Assembly (NCBI GenBank): GCA_963678705.1
Contig: OY783205.1
Span: forward strand, 26,775,034-26,839,033
Origin: Panorpa germanica
Taxonomy: Eukaryota; Arthropoda; Insecta; Mecoptera; Panorpidae
Length of the DNA: 64,000 nt
Reading direction: 5' to 3'
Below are positions 44,501-54,548 of the stretch, piece after piece. The notes beneath the pieces are model-generated. The model was not told the DNA's origin. It ran no database searches and saw only the letters and a program-made list of their open reading frames with translations. Every line of letters begins with the position of its first letter. Positions within the stretch are counted from its first letter, which is position 1. Both the position numbers and the translations under genes were made by a program.

Positions 44501-47500
44501 ACTTTTTATTAATTTACTGCTTTAGAAATTAGTTTTTTGAAAACACATGTTGGAAAAAGACTTGTATGTAGAAGTTCCGTTATAAAGAAGTGGATATTTT
44601 GAATTCACGGCAAAAGGGAAGTAATGCAGTTCCACTCTTCAATATCTCAGTATTTTAAGAGTTGTATAATTTAAATAATTATAAATGATCCTACCGTAAA
44701 ATTTTCATTAAATATTTGTTTCAAGTTATATTCATTCTTGGAACATAGTAGAATACAATTCGGTGACATTTAATAATAATTTTGATGAATTTTCTTTATT
44801 GCTTGTTTTTAAGTCCCACGGGACGTAGGAGGTGGGTTTTTATTTATCCAATTTCTTTTAGGTTATTTCAAATAATTTTGATAAAACTTTAGGCTATAGA
44901 TATAAATAGATTTCTAGATTAATAGTAGTGATGATATATATACCTTTTAAAATTTCTGTGAAATTATTTTATACTATCCCTATAAAGTATAGGTTAAATA
45001 AACAGTTGCATATAAAACTAAGCTTCTTATTAATTGTAGGTAAATATGTCAGAAGTAATTAAAAATGTTCAATTTCAAAGCAAATCATTTTTTTATTAAA
45101 GAAACACTTGTAAAACAAAATACATCCTTTGACGGAGTATTGGCTTCGCTTTATTACTTTTTAATAACGATTGATTACATATTATCTATCAGTTTTGTTT
45201 GCTGAATATTTGCAGAGTTGTAAAACTTTCCTGTCGGTAAAAAAGAGACGAATATTTTATATATCATTTACATTTAGTATATTGTTATTTAAATGAGTAG
45301 CAAATTATATAAGACTTGCTTCAAAACTTCTTAAAAGTACAAGCCGAACTTCTGTTAAAATCGCAGTCACGATATCAAGGTCACGATAAAATTGTAGTCA
45401 CGATTATATCGTGACAACGATATATCGTAGTCCGTATAAAATCGTAGTCACGATAAAATCGTACTGGTTTATATATATATATATATATACAATAACATTT
45501 TCTTTTAAATTGGAAATGTTTTTACAATATACTGAAGTTTTTAAATAAAATAAATCAAAATTGACAAAATTACTGCATTTTTAATTCGTCACATTTTGAG
45601 CGCCGACCTCTGTATATATAAAACAGACGTCACTTTCCGACGGTATAAAAGCAGGAGTGCCCCAGGGTAGCGTCCTTGGACCAGTTTTGTATTTACTATA
45701 TACAAGGGATATTCCACAACCTGAGAATGCCACAATAGCTACCTTTGCAGATGACACTGCAATAATGGTTACTGGGAAGAAAGAAGAAGAAGTGAATAGT
45801 AAACTGCAGCAATCGCTTAATGAGGTTTATAAGTGGACAAAGAAATGGCGAATTAAGCTGAACGAAGCCAAATCAACGCACATAAATTTTACAAACAGGA
45901 AAACTATTCCTTTCGCAGTTACCCTCAACTCACAAACAATACCTTACTCCAACACAGCGAAATACCTAGGTATGACACTAGATGCGAAGCTCAAGTGGAA
46001 GGAGCATGTCAAAATGAAAAGAGAGCAGCTAAATATTAAACTCAGAAAAATGCATTGGTTAATGGGAAGGCACTCACAGCTGACCGTGCATAACAAGCTG
46101 GTATTATACAACCAAATACTGAAACCCATTTGGACCTATGGTATACAACTGTGGGGTTGTACCAAGAAAACCAATTTGAAGAAAATACAAACGTTTCAAA
46201 ATAAAGTACTGCGTAGTATTACAGATGCGCCATGGTACATCAGAAATGAAAATCTACATCGTGACTTAAAGATGCCCACCGTAGACGATGAAATCAAGAA
46301 GGCAGCGAGTAGACATTTGCTACGTCTACAAGACCACCACAACAATGAAATATTGCAGTTACTCGATACGAGAACAGATCTGCGTAGATTGAAGAGGACC
46401 AAGCCTCAAGACCTGACCCTGTGATATCTACCACTGTACCACACAATAAGAAGTGTGTAATATAAATCTTTCGGAACTAGTCAGTGGATTGGATCTGGAA
46501 TACGTATTGTAGTTATTATATATAAAAATTGCTAGATAAGCAAATTTGCTTAGTTGTAATTACCTTGTAAATAAAAAAAAAAAAAAAAAAAAAAACTTTC
46601 CGACGGTGAGTTTACGCTAGTTTAATTATAATAATAGTTGATTTAAAATATACATAACTTTGTTTAGTGAGATTTATTATTATTATAAAATTCCCAGTCA
46701 ATATAATGTAGTTTTAGAAACTATCTAAAATGAAATATAGAGCTTTTATTAATGTTTGAGAGCTTTCTATGAATGTGAACTGTAACTACACTTAAAGCTC
46801 ATATTACGTTTGTTCACAAAGAGCTTTTTAACTTTAATTATACTGCAAACACTCGCTATTTAAATGGTGTTAATTAAGTTATCATGTAATATTTTAACAT
46901 TATTAATTTAGTATTTAATTAATATACTATGTCGTGTGTCATAGACTCATAGAACTCAAGTAAACGGGCTTGGAAACGTCGGATTTTTTATTAAATTTGT
47001 ATTGAAATATATTTGTTAAATATCTAAAAGTTGACAGAGATATAGCTACTTAAGATTTTAATTTCAGTATTTAATTACTTAATTTTTAGTTTTAATCTTG
47101 TCGTCACTAAATACGAATTGAAATCTGTATACTAAAGAGTATTCAATTTCATTTATCCTTATGCAAGTTTTTAAGAACTTTGGGTGTTCATCTCCTTTAC
47201 ACTCTACTATATAACAGAGACTGCAATTTATAGAAGGGAAAAGAGCTAAATAGCTGTCATGATGAATTAAAGGTAGAGAGTAGATATTTTATAACTGTTC
47301 CTTGGCGTGTATGACCTAAAAGTTGGAATCATCCTAAAACAATATAGAAACAATTTTAAATTACTCACCAGCAGCTCTGAATACTGTCTGCACTGGTTCC
47401 TTTTCTTTTGGTGGAGTCTTCATAGATCTTATACTGTGCCTTAAATCTTTGAAGAAGCTGCTTAAATCTGATAGAACTCCCGGAAATTTTTCTGCAGATA

Positions 47501-50500
47501 ATTAATAAGTATTTGTTAATAAGAAGTTTTTTTTAAAGCTACACACGCTACATAAAAGGGTGTTTCAACTAATGCAACCTTCAACTTTTTAGTGTAGTAA
47601 TTCTTGCAGTTCTTGAAATAAAATTGGAATAGACTCTTTGGTAGTGCATTTGGCATATGTGAAGCCATCTTTGCCTCTCTACTAGTATCATCCTAACTTC
47701 AACACTGTCCCAGAACACTATTTACCTCTCTACTGATTTCTATATAAGATAATAACGTTATAAAACTATAAACTACAAACCTAAATTTTGAATACTGTTT
47801 TTAAATTCGTCGATTTTTTGTTTTTCAAGTTGTTGTGATCTTCTTGCAACCACTCCCCTTAACGCTGATCTTTTGTCTTCTCCGGGAAGCAGCTCATCAT
47901 CTTCTTCGGATAACTCTGTCTCGTAATCGTCTTCATTATACGATGGATATTCATCAGCGTTGTAAAAATCTTCACTGTTATCCAAATCAGAATCTGAAAT
48001 GAAAATATTCATTTTATTTCTATAGCAGTAATTATAAAACAGTTTGAAAACAACTGAGAGAACACTTTACTCACTACTCTATTTTATTTAAATACGATTA
48101 TCATCCTGTGCGAACCAATATATGCTGATCAATATCATCCCCTAGGAGTTAGTTTATTAATTAAGAATATCATTGGATTAATTATCATTTTATCAGGAAA
48201 TCACATTAGTAAATAAACTAGCAGCAAATTACACAAACACATTTAGATTTAGGTTATCAGAATAATTATTCTAAAATTTTCTGTTTTAGGGTATTAATAA
48301 AATTAAATAACTTTCCAATACCTTAGCAATTAATTTTACATAGAAAAAATACGAAAATATTTGAAATTAGTTTAAAAAATTCTGTAAGTTTATTGCTTTT
48401 TTACACCCACGCCTGAGTGAGAGAAGAAAGTAAGCTTGAAAATACAATATTTTTAAATAAAATATTTTTAATATAAATAGTAACACATCCTTTAATTAGT
48501 TCGTAGCTTGTAATATAGATGGCGCCACCATTGGCAAATCCATATGATTTTTAGATAGTACCAACCTTCAAGCGATATGTGTTAAAATTTCATGACAATC
48601 CGACCATTATTTTACAAGTTGTGGTAGTTTTAGTAACGCTACTTTTGTAATTTTTAAAACAATGGAAAAATTTGAATTTTGTGTGTTGATAAAGCATTAT
48701 AATACAGATAAAATAACCAAACGTATTGAAATTGAAAATAGATAGAATTGGTGATCGAAAAATCGAAGTTACATAGTAACTTAAATTAATGTCTTGGAGC
48801 ATAATAATGTACACAAAAAAGTATATGTTTTAAATAACAAAAATATAGGTTATGTAAAACATCTGTCGTTCTTATTTATTAAGAACACATAAAATACTTA
48901 TTCTTTTAAAAAGTAGTCCACATGCCTTAAAATACTTCAGACATGGTAGAAGAAGGTGGCCTAATTCTTTATCAAACAAACCAAGAAGTTTTATGAGGTA
49001 TCTGAATGAATAAATTACAATTGAATTAAATTATGATACGTAAAGTAAAAATAACCTAAAAATTATAATTGCTTTTTTGTGGGAGTAGAATCTAAACATG
49101 TAAAGCTTCTGACAGCAATGAGTTTTGTTTCTGACGCGTACAAATCAAAAATTTGATATATATAAATATGTATAGTATTTTTATAAGAATTTAAAAAAAT
49201 ACAAAAATACGTAATAATTTACATACCCGTATATAACTCTGGTAGGTGTATGTTATATTTATATTTAGTGAACATAAAAAATGATTGTGGGAGGCTATAT
49301 TTAAATTGTAAAGTTATGTAGCTGCTATATAAACGTATCAAGTTTTTAAATAATATTTTTATCATTTAAGGGGAGGGATAAGGTTTTAACTTTTTTTTAA
49401 ATTTATTTTTATTATTGTACAACATATTAAGTTTATTGTGTGAAGTCGATTGAAGTAAAACTGTCGGAGATATAGAGTTTTAAGTCTCCACCTCTCTGGT
49501 CTGCTTTCGTGTTACTTTGAAACTTTTAAATGAGATTTCTCACACATAGCTTTTTCAGAGTCGGTGCCCTCTCTAGCTCAAAATCTACTGGTCCGATTCT
49601 TTTGAAATTTTGCACACTTTTTCTTTACATAAATGTCGAGGTAACTCTGTCGATTTTTTTTTTAATTTTAACGTATTTTAAAGTAACAAAGTTTCTAATT
49701 TTTTTCATAAAAAATCGGTATTTTGACTTTTAAGTGCTGTAAAAAATTGAAAAATCAGTAAAAAAAGAAAAACTCGACATCGTTACCTGCAGAAACTAAT
49801 CAACTAATGAAATCATTTTGGTTTTTCGATTTCAGAAAATCCAGTGATGAGTTATGAGTGGCACCGCAATGTTACTTTTTTTGTGACGTCTGCGGAGATT
49901 CGCTGTCAATGCCTCATTTCTTGATATTTATTTATGAAAATTTCACAAAATATTCTTCTAATGTCATTTTATCATGTAGTAATTATAGAAACATTTATAT
50001 ATTAACAGCTTCTTGTGTGCTTCTCTTTTATCGTTTTGATCTTAACCTTAAATAATAACTAATTCTTCTATTTTCTTTTTTCAGAAATACGTTGTGCATG
50101 GGTCTCCAGATATGCATGGTGGGTCGCTTCCATTACGGGGTAAGTCCATTATTAAAATAACTTTTAAAGAACAAATCTTCTTCTTGATAGACTATCGATT
50201 TCGATACCCTTCATCAACTAATTTCCTATTCACTGATCCCTTTTTCTTTTTAACGTAAAATTTACTTATCTTCACGCGACATGGTTTTAACATCTTCTCC
50301 AGTTTCATCCTAATGTAATTTCTTGGTTCATAAAACGTAGAGCTTACAGCGTAGGCTTGATTCTACGTACAACGTAGAAGTTAAATTGAAATAACAGTGA
50401 TGCTGACAAAGATATAAATTTCTTTTTTTTTAAATATGATTATGTTCCTCATGTGTGTTTATATTTTTTTTATTTTGAATATTAAACTTGGAAGAGATTT

Positions 50501-52041
50501 AGGGGATGAAATCATCCACGTTTAACACAAAAGCGTAGAGGGAGGGGATGTATTCGTAGCTTTCCTTGGGAGCTAATAACGTATGGTGGGTTATCACTTC
50601 CAATATGATGGATATATTTTAAATCCAGTTTTTGTTTCAAGTGATTCAATTATTTTACTTGAGTTGTTTTTATCTTTTTTACTTTTTTGAAAATGGTGAG
50701 AATTTTAAGATAAGTGCATAAGGTTAACGAGTAAATCAAATATATTTTTAAAGGGCCTTTCATAAATTACGTCACGCAAATTTCTTGCTATTTTGGCCGC
50801 TCTGTCCACCGCACATCCTTATCACATTTCTTCGAGGGGCGAACGTGACTGCATGTGACGTCACAAAGCTTCTGACTCCTCCCCCAAGTTTCAACTTTTT
50901 TTTTTTACTTATTTAATTATTGAAAATATAATAAACTATAAAATATAGTATATATAAAATATAATATAAAATATTAATGAAAAATCGGTATTTTGACTTT
51001 TAAGTACTGTAAATAGTTGAAAAATCAATAAAAAAAGAAAAACTCGACAACGTTACATGCAGAAACTTATCAACTAATGAAATCATTTTAGTTTTTCAAT
51101 TTCAGAAAATCTAGTGATGAGTTATGAGTGGCACCGCAATGTCACTTTTTTGTGACGTCTGCGGAGATTCGTTGTCAATGCCTCATTTCTTGATATTTAT
51201 TTATGAAAATTTCACAAAGTATTCTTCAAACGTTATTTTATCATGTAGTAATTATAGAAACAATTATATATTAACGGTGTCGTCAAAAAACATTATCGAA
51301 AATATGCTCCTTTTTCCTTAAAAATGACGTTAAACCGTTTTGACCTTAAAAATGGATGTTATTCTTTAGTTATACAGCTTTGCGTGAAACTCGAAAAATG
51401 ACGTGTATAGTAAAGTAGAAAATGTTAGACAATAAAAAATTGTATGTATATTTTAAACCCGTGACTTAATTTTATTATTTATTTTTTTTTTTTTTTTTTT
51501 ATTTAACGTCGGCCTATTTCCGATGCTGAGTCCTATCACCGACGACCTCCTTCAATGTTGTCAGTATTTATGGTGTCGTGGCCTCATATATGTGTGCTAC
51601 ACCACTCCCTAATAACTGTACGATTATGTATGACCATAATCAATATAAGTTCATAATAACCAAACCCAGAAAATATATATCTGGTCCGGGGATCGAACCC
51701 GAAGACACAGCAGTCGGCGTCAAGCATCAATGCTCTCGCCCACTGTGTCGTCTTATTATTTATTATTTTACACTAACGACTGAGATTTTAAAATATATTT
51801 TATATACAGAAATATCTCTGTGGTTTAACGTTCTTTTTACGTAATAATATTACCATAATTTCACATATGCAGTGGACTATATATTTCAATGAAATTAATT
51901 TTTATAAATTGAAAAGAAATACGTAATTTTAATTTGACGCCTACCTTTAGATTCTTCATCAATTGCCATGGCCAACACTTTGTTTAACGACATCATGCAG
52001 ATAAATAACCAAATAATTTGAATTTTAATTAGCACCATCAT
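41514..52041 (-). CDS. Secreted precursor of a C-terminally amidated peptide (probable neuropeptide), 4 exons
   Basis: Exons on the - strand: 51945-52041, 47781-47993, 47369-47491, 41514-41698. All borders are GT-AG and every junction is phase 1, giving 205 residues. Residues 1 to about 25 form a signal peptide (KIQIIWLFICMMSLNKVLA). Residues 33-72 are very acidic. Dibasic sites lie at 73-74 (KR) and 83-84 (RR). The protein ends YYDPALMWTGL-GKRRRR, i.e. glycine as amide donor followed by basic residues. That is the processing grammar of insect neuropeptide hormones, predicting a mature peptide ending MWTGL-amide; cleavage at R183 would give a 16-mer starting at Tyr184. It does not match the classical families I know well (FMRFamide, pyrokinin, kinin, allatostatin). 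A less familiar family such as HanSolin is possible, but I cannot confirm that from memory. Function should be as a signalling peptide acting through a receptor. Confidence 0.85.
44232..44471 (+). mobile_element. MITE family C, copy in intron 3 of the peptide gene
   Basis: It begins cccagtaaacaatttggtga and aligns end to end with 23915-24166; the right terminus (aaatgttaactgag) is mutated. It lies inside the 5.7-kb last intron of the gene at 41514-52041, antisense to it. Confidence 0.8.
45343..45490. repeat. Short tandem array of a cgatatatcgt/agtcacgat motif plus (TA)n
   Basis: The words agtcacgataaaat, gtcacgattatatcgt and cgtagtcacgataaaat recur between about 45360 and 45462. A (TA)n run follows at 45472-45490. 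The units are internally palindromic (atcgtgacaacgatatatcg). Confidence 0.6.
45645..46594 (+). mobile_element. 5'-truncated Jockey-type LINE with intact reverse-transcriptase end
   Basis: A 950-bp insertion is bracketed by a 13-bp target duplication, actttccgacggt (45632-45644 and 46595-46607). It ends in a run of more than 20 A. It carries the 3' part of a Jockey-clade ORF2, open from the element's first base to the TGA at 46422-46424. The reverse-transcriptase motifs are AGVPQGSVLGPVLY, FADDTAIM (the catalytic YADD-type box) and KYLGMTLDAKLKWK, followed by the usual QLWGC region. No stop or frameshift is present over about 260 codons, and the tail and duplication are clean, so the insertion is recent. 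Without the N-terminal domains it cannot be active. It lies within intron 3 of the peptide-precursor gene, antisense. Confidence 0.95.
46595..46620 (+). mobile_element. Helitron-like 3' terminus interrupted by the LINE
   Basis: Removing the LINE at 45645-46594 restores aaacagacgtc-actttccgacggt-gagtttacgctag followed by T. This matches the 3' end of the Helitron at 10068-10435 (aaacagacgtcgcttgcgacgg, then ctag and T). The LINE therefore landed in the hairpin region of an older Helitron-like copy, whose 5' part lies left of 45632; I could not find its 5' end. Confidence 0.7.
46963..47060 (-). repeat. Fragment of a family B element
   Basis: A degraded terminus (cgggcttggaaacg) is followed by ttaaatatctaaaagttgac and agatatagct, matching the terminal 100 bp of the 31551-32146 copy. 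The rest is lost. Confidence 0.5.
48518..48690 (-). repeat. Family M dispersed repeat, copy 3, in intron 1
   Basis: It is the reverse complement of 27945-28081. It begins atggcgccaccattggcaaa and includes agcgatatgtgttaaaattt. It lies in intron 1 of the peptide gene (47994-51944). Confidence 0.7.
49385..50053 (+). mobile_element. Dispersed repeat family D, copy 2, in intron 1
   Basis: It aligns in opposite orientation to 8266-8942 over its whole length. Landmarks are tgtcggagatatagagtttt, ctactggtccgattcttttg and gacgtctgcggagattcgct. Its 60- to 70-codon frames are repeat-derived and are not genes. Confidence 0.75.
50755..51345 (+). mobile_element. Dispersed repeat family D, copy 3 (internally deleted) with attacgtcac-type left end
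   Basis: 50978-51345 repeats the right half of 49385-50053 in the same orientation, about 0.9 kb downstream. The left part (50755-50977) carries aaattacgtcacgc and, inverted, tgacgtcac, then a pyrimidine-rich ctcctcccccaag stretch. A similar attacgtcac block occurs at 61687. Whether the left part belongs to the same element is uncertain. Confidence 0.55.
51484..51752 (-). mobile_element. tRNA-derived SINE with 12-bp target duplication
   Basis: Read on the - strand it starts with a tRNA-like head (gtgggcgagagcattgatgc, then the B-box ggttcgatcc). It continues through an unrelated body and ends in a poly-A tail of about 20 (seen as poly-T from 51484). It is bracketed by ttattatttatt at 51472-51483 and 51753-51764. 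The clean tail and duplication argue for a fairly young insertion, in intron 1 of the peptide gene. Confidence 0.85.
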
Positions 52042-52233
52042 TATAAACGCACAAATTGATTAAAATGCCCACAAATTAACTCCAATTTAATTATCACTAA
52101 GTTCTGTAATATTTTTAGTTTATTTTATTTTCTTTTTTTCTGGACTATTAATTTTTTTGAAATTAAATTATTTTTACGTAATTTTTCCAACACTAATTTT
52201 CAAATTTCCGTGATGACCAAATGAAAAGTCAAC

Positions 52234-52268
52234 AATGAGCGTGCAACAATTGTCCTCTGCATTTTATA
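52234..52268 (-). promoter_or_regulatory. TATA box and initiator of the peptide-precursor gene
   Basis: On the - strand TATAAAA lies at 52268-52262. TCATT, an insect-type initiator, lies at 52238-52234, which places +1 at 52236 and the TATA box at -32. A GC-rich block (cggcgcggcgcg) lies just upstream of the TATA box, unusual for this AT-rich window. The predicted 5' leader is 195 nt and leads directly to the ATG at 52041. The spacing is the canonical one for a focused TATA promoter. Confidence 0.7.
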
Positions 52269-52972
52269 CGCGCCGCGCCGAAGAGATTAAACCGATCATG
52301 CGCATAAGGGTTTGATTCTTGCTATGAGTGGGGTGCTTCGCTTGGGGGTAGTTTGTAGTATTTGAGAAATTATTAGAAGTGGGTGAGAAAAAGGAAAGAG
52401 GAATATGTATGTATGTGTGTCATGATTAACTCTCTTTAATTGTAATTATTAGAATGTGAATTATATTTTATTAGTGTCATCACTTTTTTTTTTATAGATA
52501 AAAATGTAATTAATTTCTTGTCAACGTCGATAAGGAGATACTGTCCTGATTGAGTTCTGAACTTATTGAAATATATGCTAAGATTTTCAGTAAACATTTT
52601 GGAGTAAATTCTATTTCATTTCTATTACTTTTCATGAGTTTCTTGTCATGAACGCGTTTGTTTTCTATTCAGTCATTCATAGGGAAAGTCTCTTTTATGA
52701 GCTACAGACGGCGCAACGACTGCTCCCTGTTGAATAAAAGCGACTCCTGTGACAGATAGGGAATCAATTTGAACTAAAATTTATTTTCTGTGTTGTTGCT
52801 CCAACTTGTAAAACGTTAGAATTGAAATGTACGAGTGACTAGAACTTCACCTAGCCATTCTATTTCACCAAATGTTTACTAGGTTAGCGCCTTTATTTTT
52901 TATAAACAACCAGAAGTTCTCGAAGATATATAAGAAGCTATTTAAAATTTGAAATTCATATTTCAATATTTC

Positions 52973-53383
52973 ACTGTTATTTGTTGAGTAGGTCAGTGCT
53001 GTGGTAATGTTTTGTAGCTGTTGGTAGTCAAATAATCAAGTCAAGTCAAAGAATAATAAGTTTTTATTTTATTTAACCCTGGTAAGGCGGACATAATATT
53101 GAAATGTTATAATTCCTTGAAATAGCTGTTAATAATAGCAGAGATTTATGAGCTGTAAGGTTGGTAACCTTACACAAGGATTGTGATGTCACATGCACTT
53201 GGAATGTCTACAACGTTGAATCCCTTTAATAATTAAAGAGACAAAATTACTTTTTTAATTGTTAATATCTCTTAACATATAAGGAGTTATTAAAAAATAA
53301 TTGAACATTTGAGGTTCTAGTAACCCACTTTATCAATATATAGTACACTTTTATAGAAAATAAGACATAGGACACAAGCCCAT
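52973..53383 (-). mobile_element. Family B element, truncated copy
   Basis: The right two thirds of the element, ending gacacaagcccat, match 31551-32146. The left ~190 bp is missing. It lies between the divergent peptide gene and the membrane-protein gene, ending 248 bases before the latter's ATG, so it may lie within its promoter region. Confidence 0.8.
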
Positions 53384-53630
53384 TGTTTGTCAGGTAGTAA
53401 CGCAAGAGACTCTCATTTGTTTTACAACGAAGCTAAATCAAGTCTTCATAGAAACTAACATAAAATAACATTGAACAAATGCTAACATGATTTTATTTGT
53501 GATCTAAATTCTAAAAACAAAACAGTATTCTAGTTATTTATAATATATAATTTCGTCATAATAAAATTTTTCGTGAGTGTCACTATTAATAATGTAACAA
53601 AATTATATAGTTAAAAATATCGTTATCAAA

Positions 53631-54350
53631 ATGTTCGTTTTAAAACGCGTTATTGACTTAAACGCTTTTGTCATAATAGCAGCAGGGCTAATTACACATA
53701 ATTTAAAGTTATGTTTCACTGGAGTCTGTCCTTATACCATCAGTAATATGGCGGATCCAAGTATTGCATCGAATATAGTGGCTTTATCGGTATCCCTGGT
53801 TGTTTTTCATTTTAATGCATTTTGGCCAAGCAGTTTTAAAAAGCCGAATGACATTGTTAAGGCATTCTACAACACGCTAATGTCTTCGTTAGTTGTTAAC
53901 CTGGTGATAGCATTGGTGTGGGACAACATACAATATTCGTTAAGGGTGTTTGGAATTAATAACTTGTATAAAACTTCAGCAGGAAGTGGACTTGATGATA
54001 CAGCTAGATTTATGTACTGGTGAGTGTTAGAACTATTGTAACTCATAAACTAATGATCGTAAAGTCATGAAATTTTAGTTTAGTCAGTGATTTATATATT
54101 TTTTAGGACAAGCACGGACGCTGGGTTTGCCTTTATGCGAACTTCCGTTGCAATGATGTTTTTCGTAACAGTTCTCTTCCTAACCAGCGCTCAATTAGGA
54201 TCCCCCCAACGTATACAAAAAGAAGAGGAGCCCTACAGACGTGGACATAGTGCCACTGGAGATAACTTCCGTGAATCACGCATGTCTTCAGCGCAGAAAG
54301 TCTTTCGGTTACACTCCACCGAAGGCTTTATTAAACCCAGTCGATTTTAA
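53631..54350 (+). CDS. Four-helix membrane protein of unknown family, 2 exons
   Basis: Exons 53631-54019 and 54107-54350 join in frame to 210 residues. Four hydrophobic segments are visible, at about residues 10-29, 45-65, 79-97 and 140-158. A polar loop with GINNLYKTSAGSGLDD lies between the third and fourth. A basic/polar, probably cytosolic tail of about 50 residues carries RR, RGHS and RMSSAQKVFR motifs that could be phosphorylated. There is no signal peptide distinct from helix 1. I do not recognise the family. The first ATG of the frame was taken as start because it follows an AT-rich leader with stops. AATAAA at 54377-54382 gives a plausible 3' end, only 27 bases after the stop. The 87-base intron resembles a dispersed repeat. 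The next gene starts 198 bases after the stop. Confidence 0.8.
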
Positions 54351-54376
54351 TTATTAATTTTGTTACATTTTTTGAA

Positions 54377-54382
54377 AATAAA
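54377..54382 (+). terminator. Polyadenylation signal of the membrane-protein gene
   Basis: A canonical AATAAA, 27 bases after the stop at 54350. A second, tattaaataaaaat, lies at about 54443-54456. Either would leave the downstream gene its own short promoter. Confidence 0.6.
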
Positions 54383-54548
54383 AAAACTAATCTATATACC
54401 ATTTATAACAAGTTATAAATTTTGTATTAGCTTTTGTTTTTTTATTAAATAAAAATTTATGTATTCATAATCTTATAGTTTCATTTTTAGTCAGTTTTAG
54501 GTAAATCAAAATTTTGGGTGTATTATATATTTTGTACAAAATTTTATA

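Noticed and set aside
49530-51321. Several 60- to 70-codon frames on + (49530, 49858, 51124)
   Set aside because: They coincide with family D repeat copies, and near-identical frames recur in the duplicate; there is no domain.
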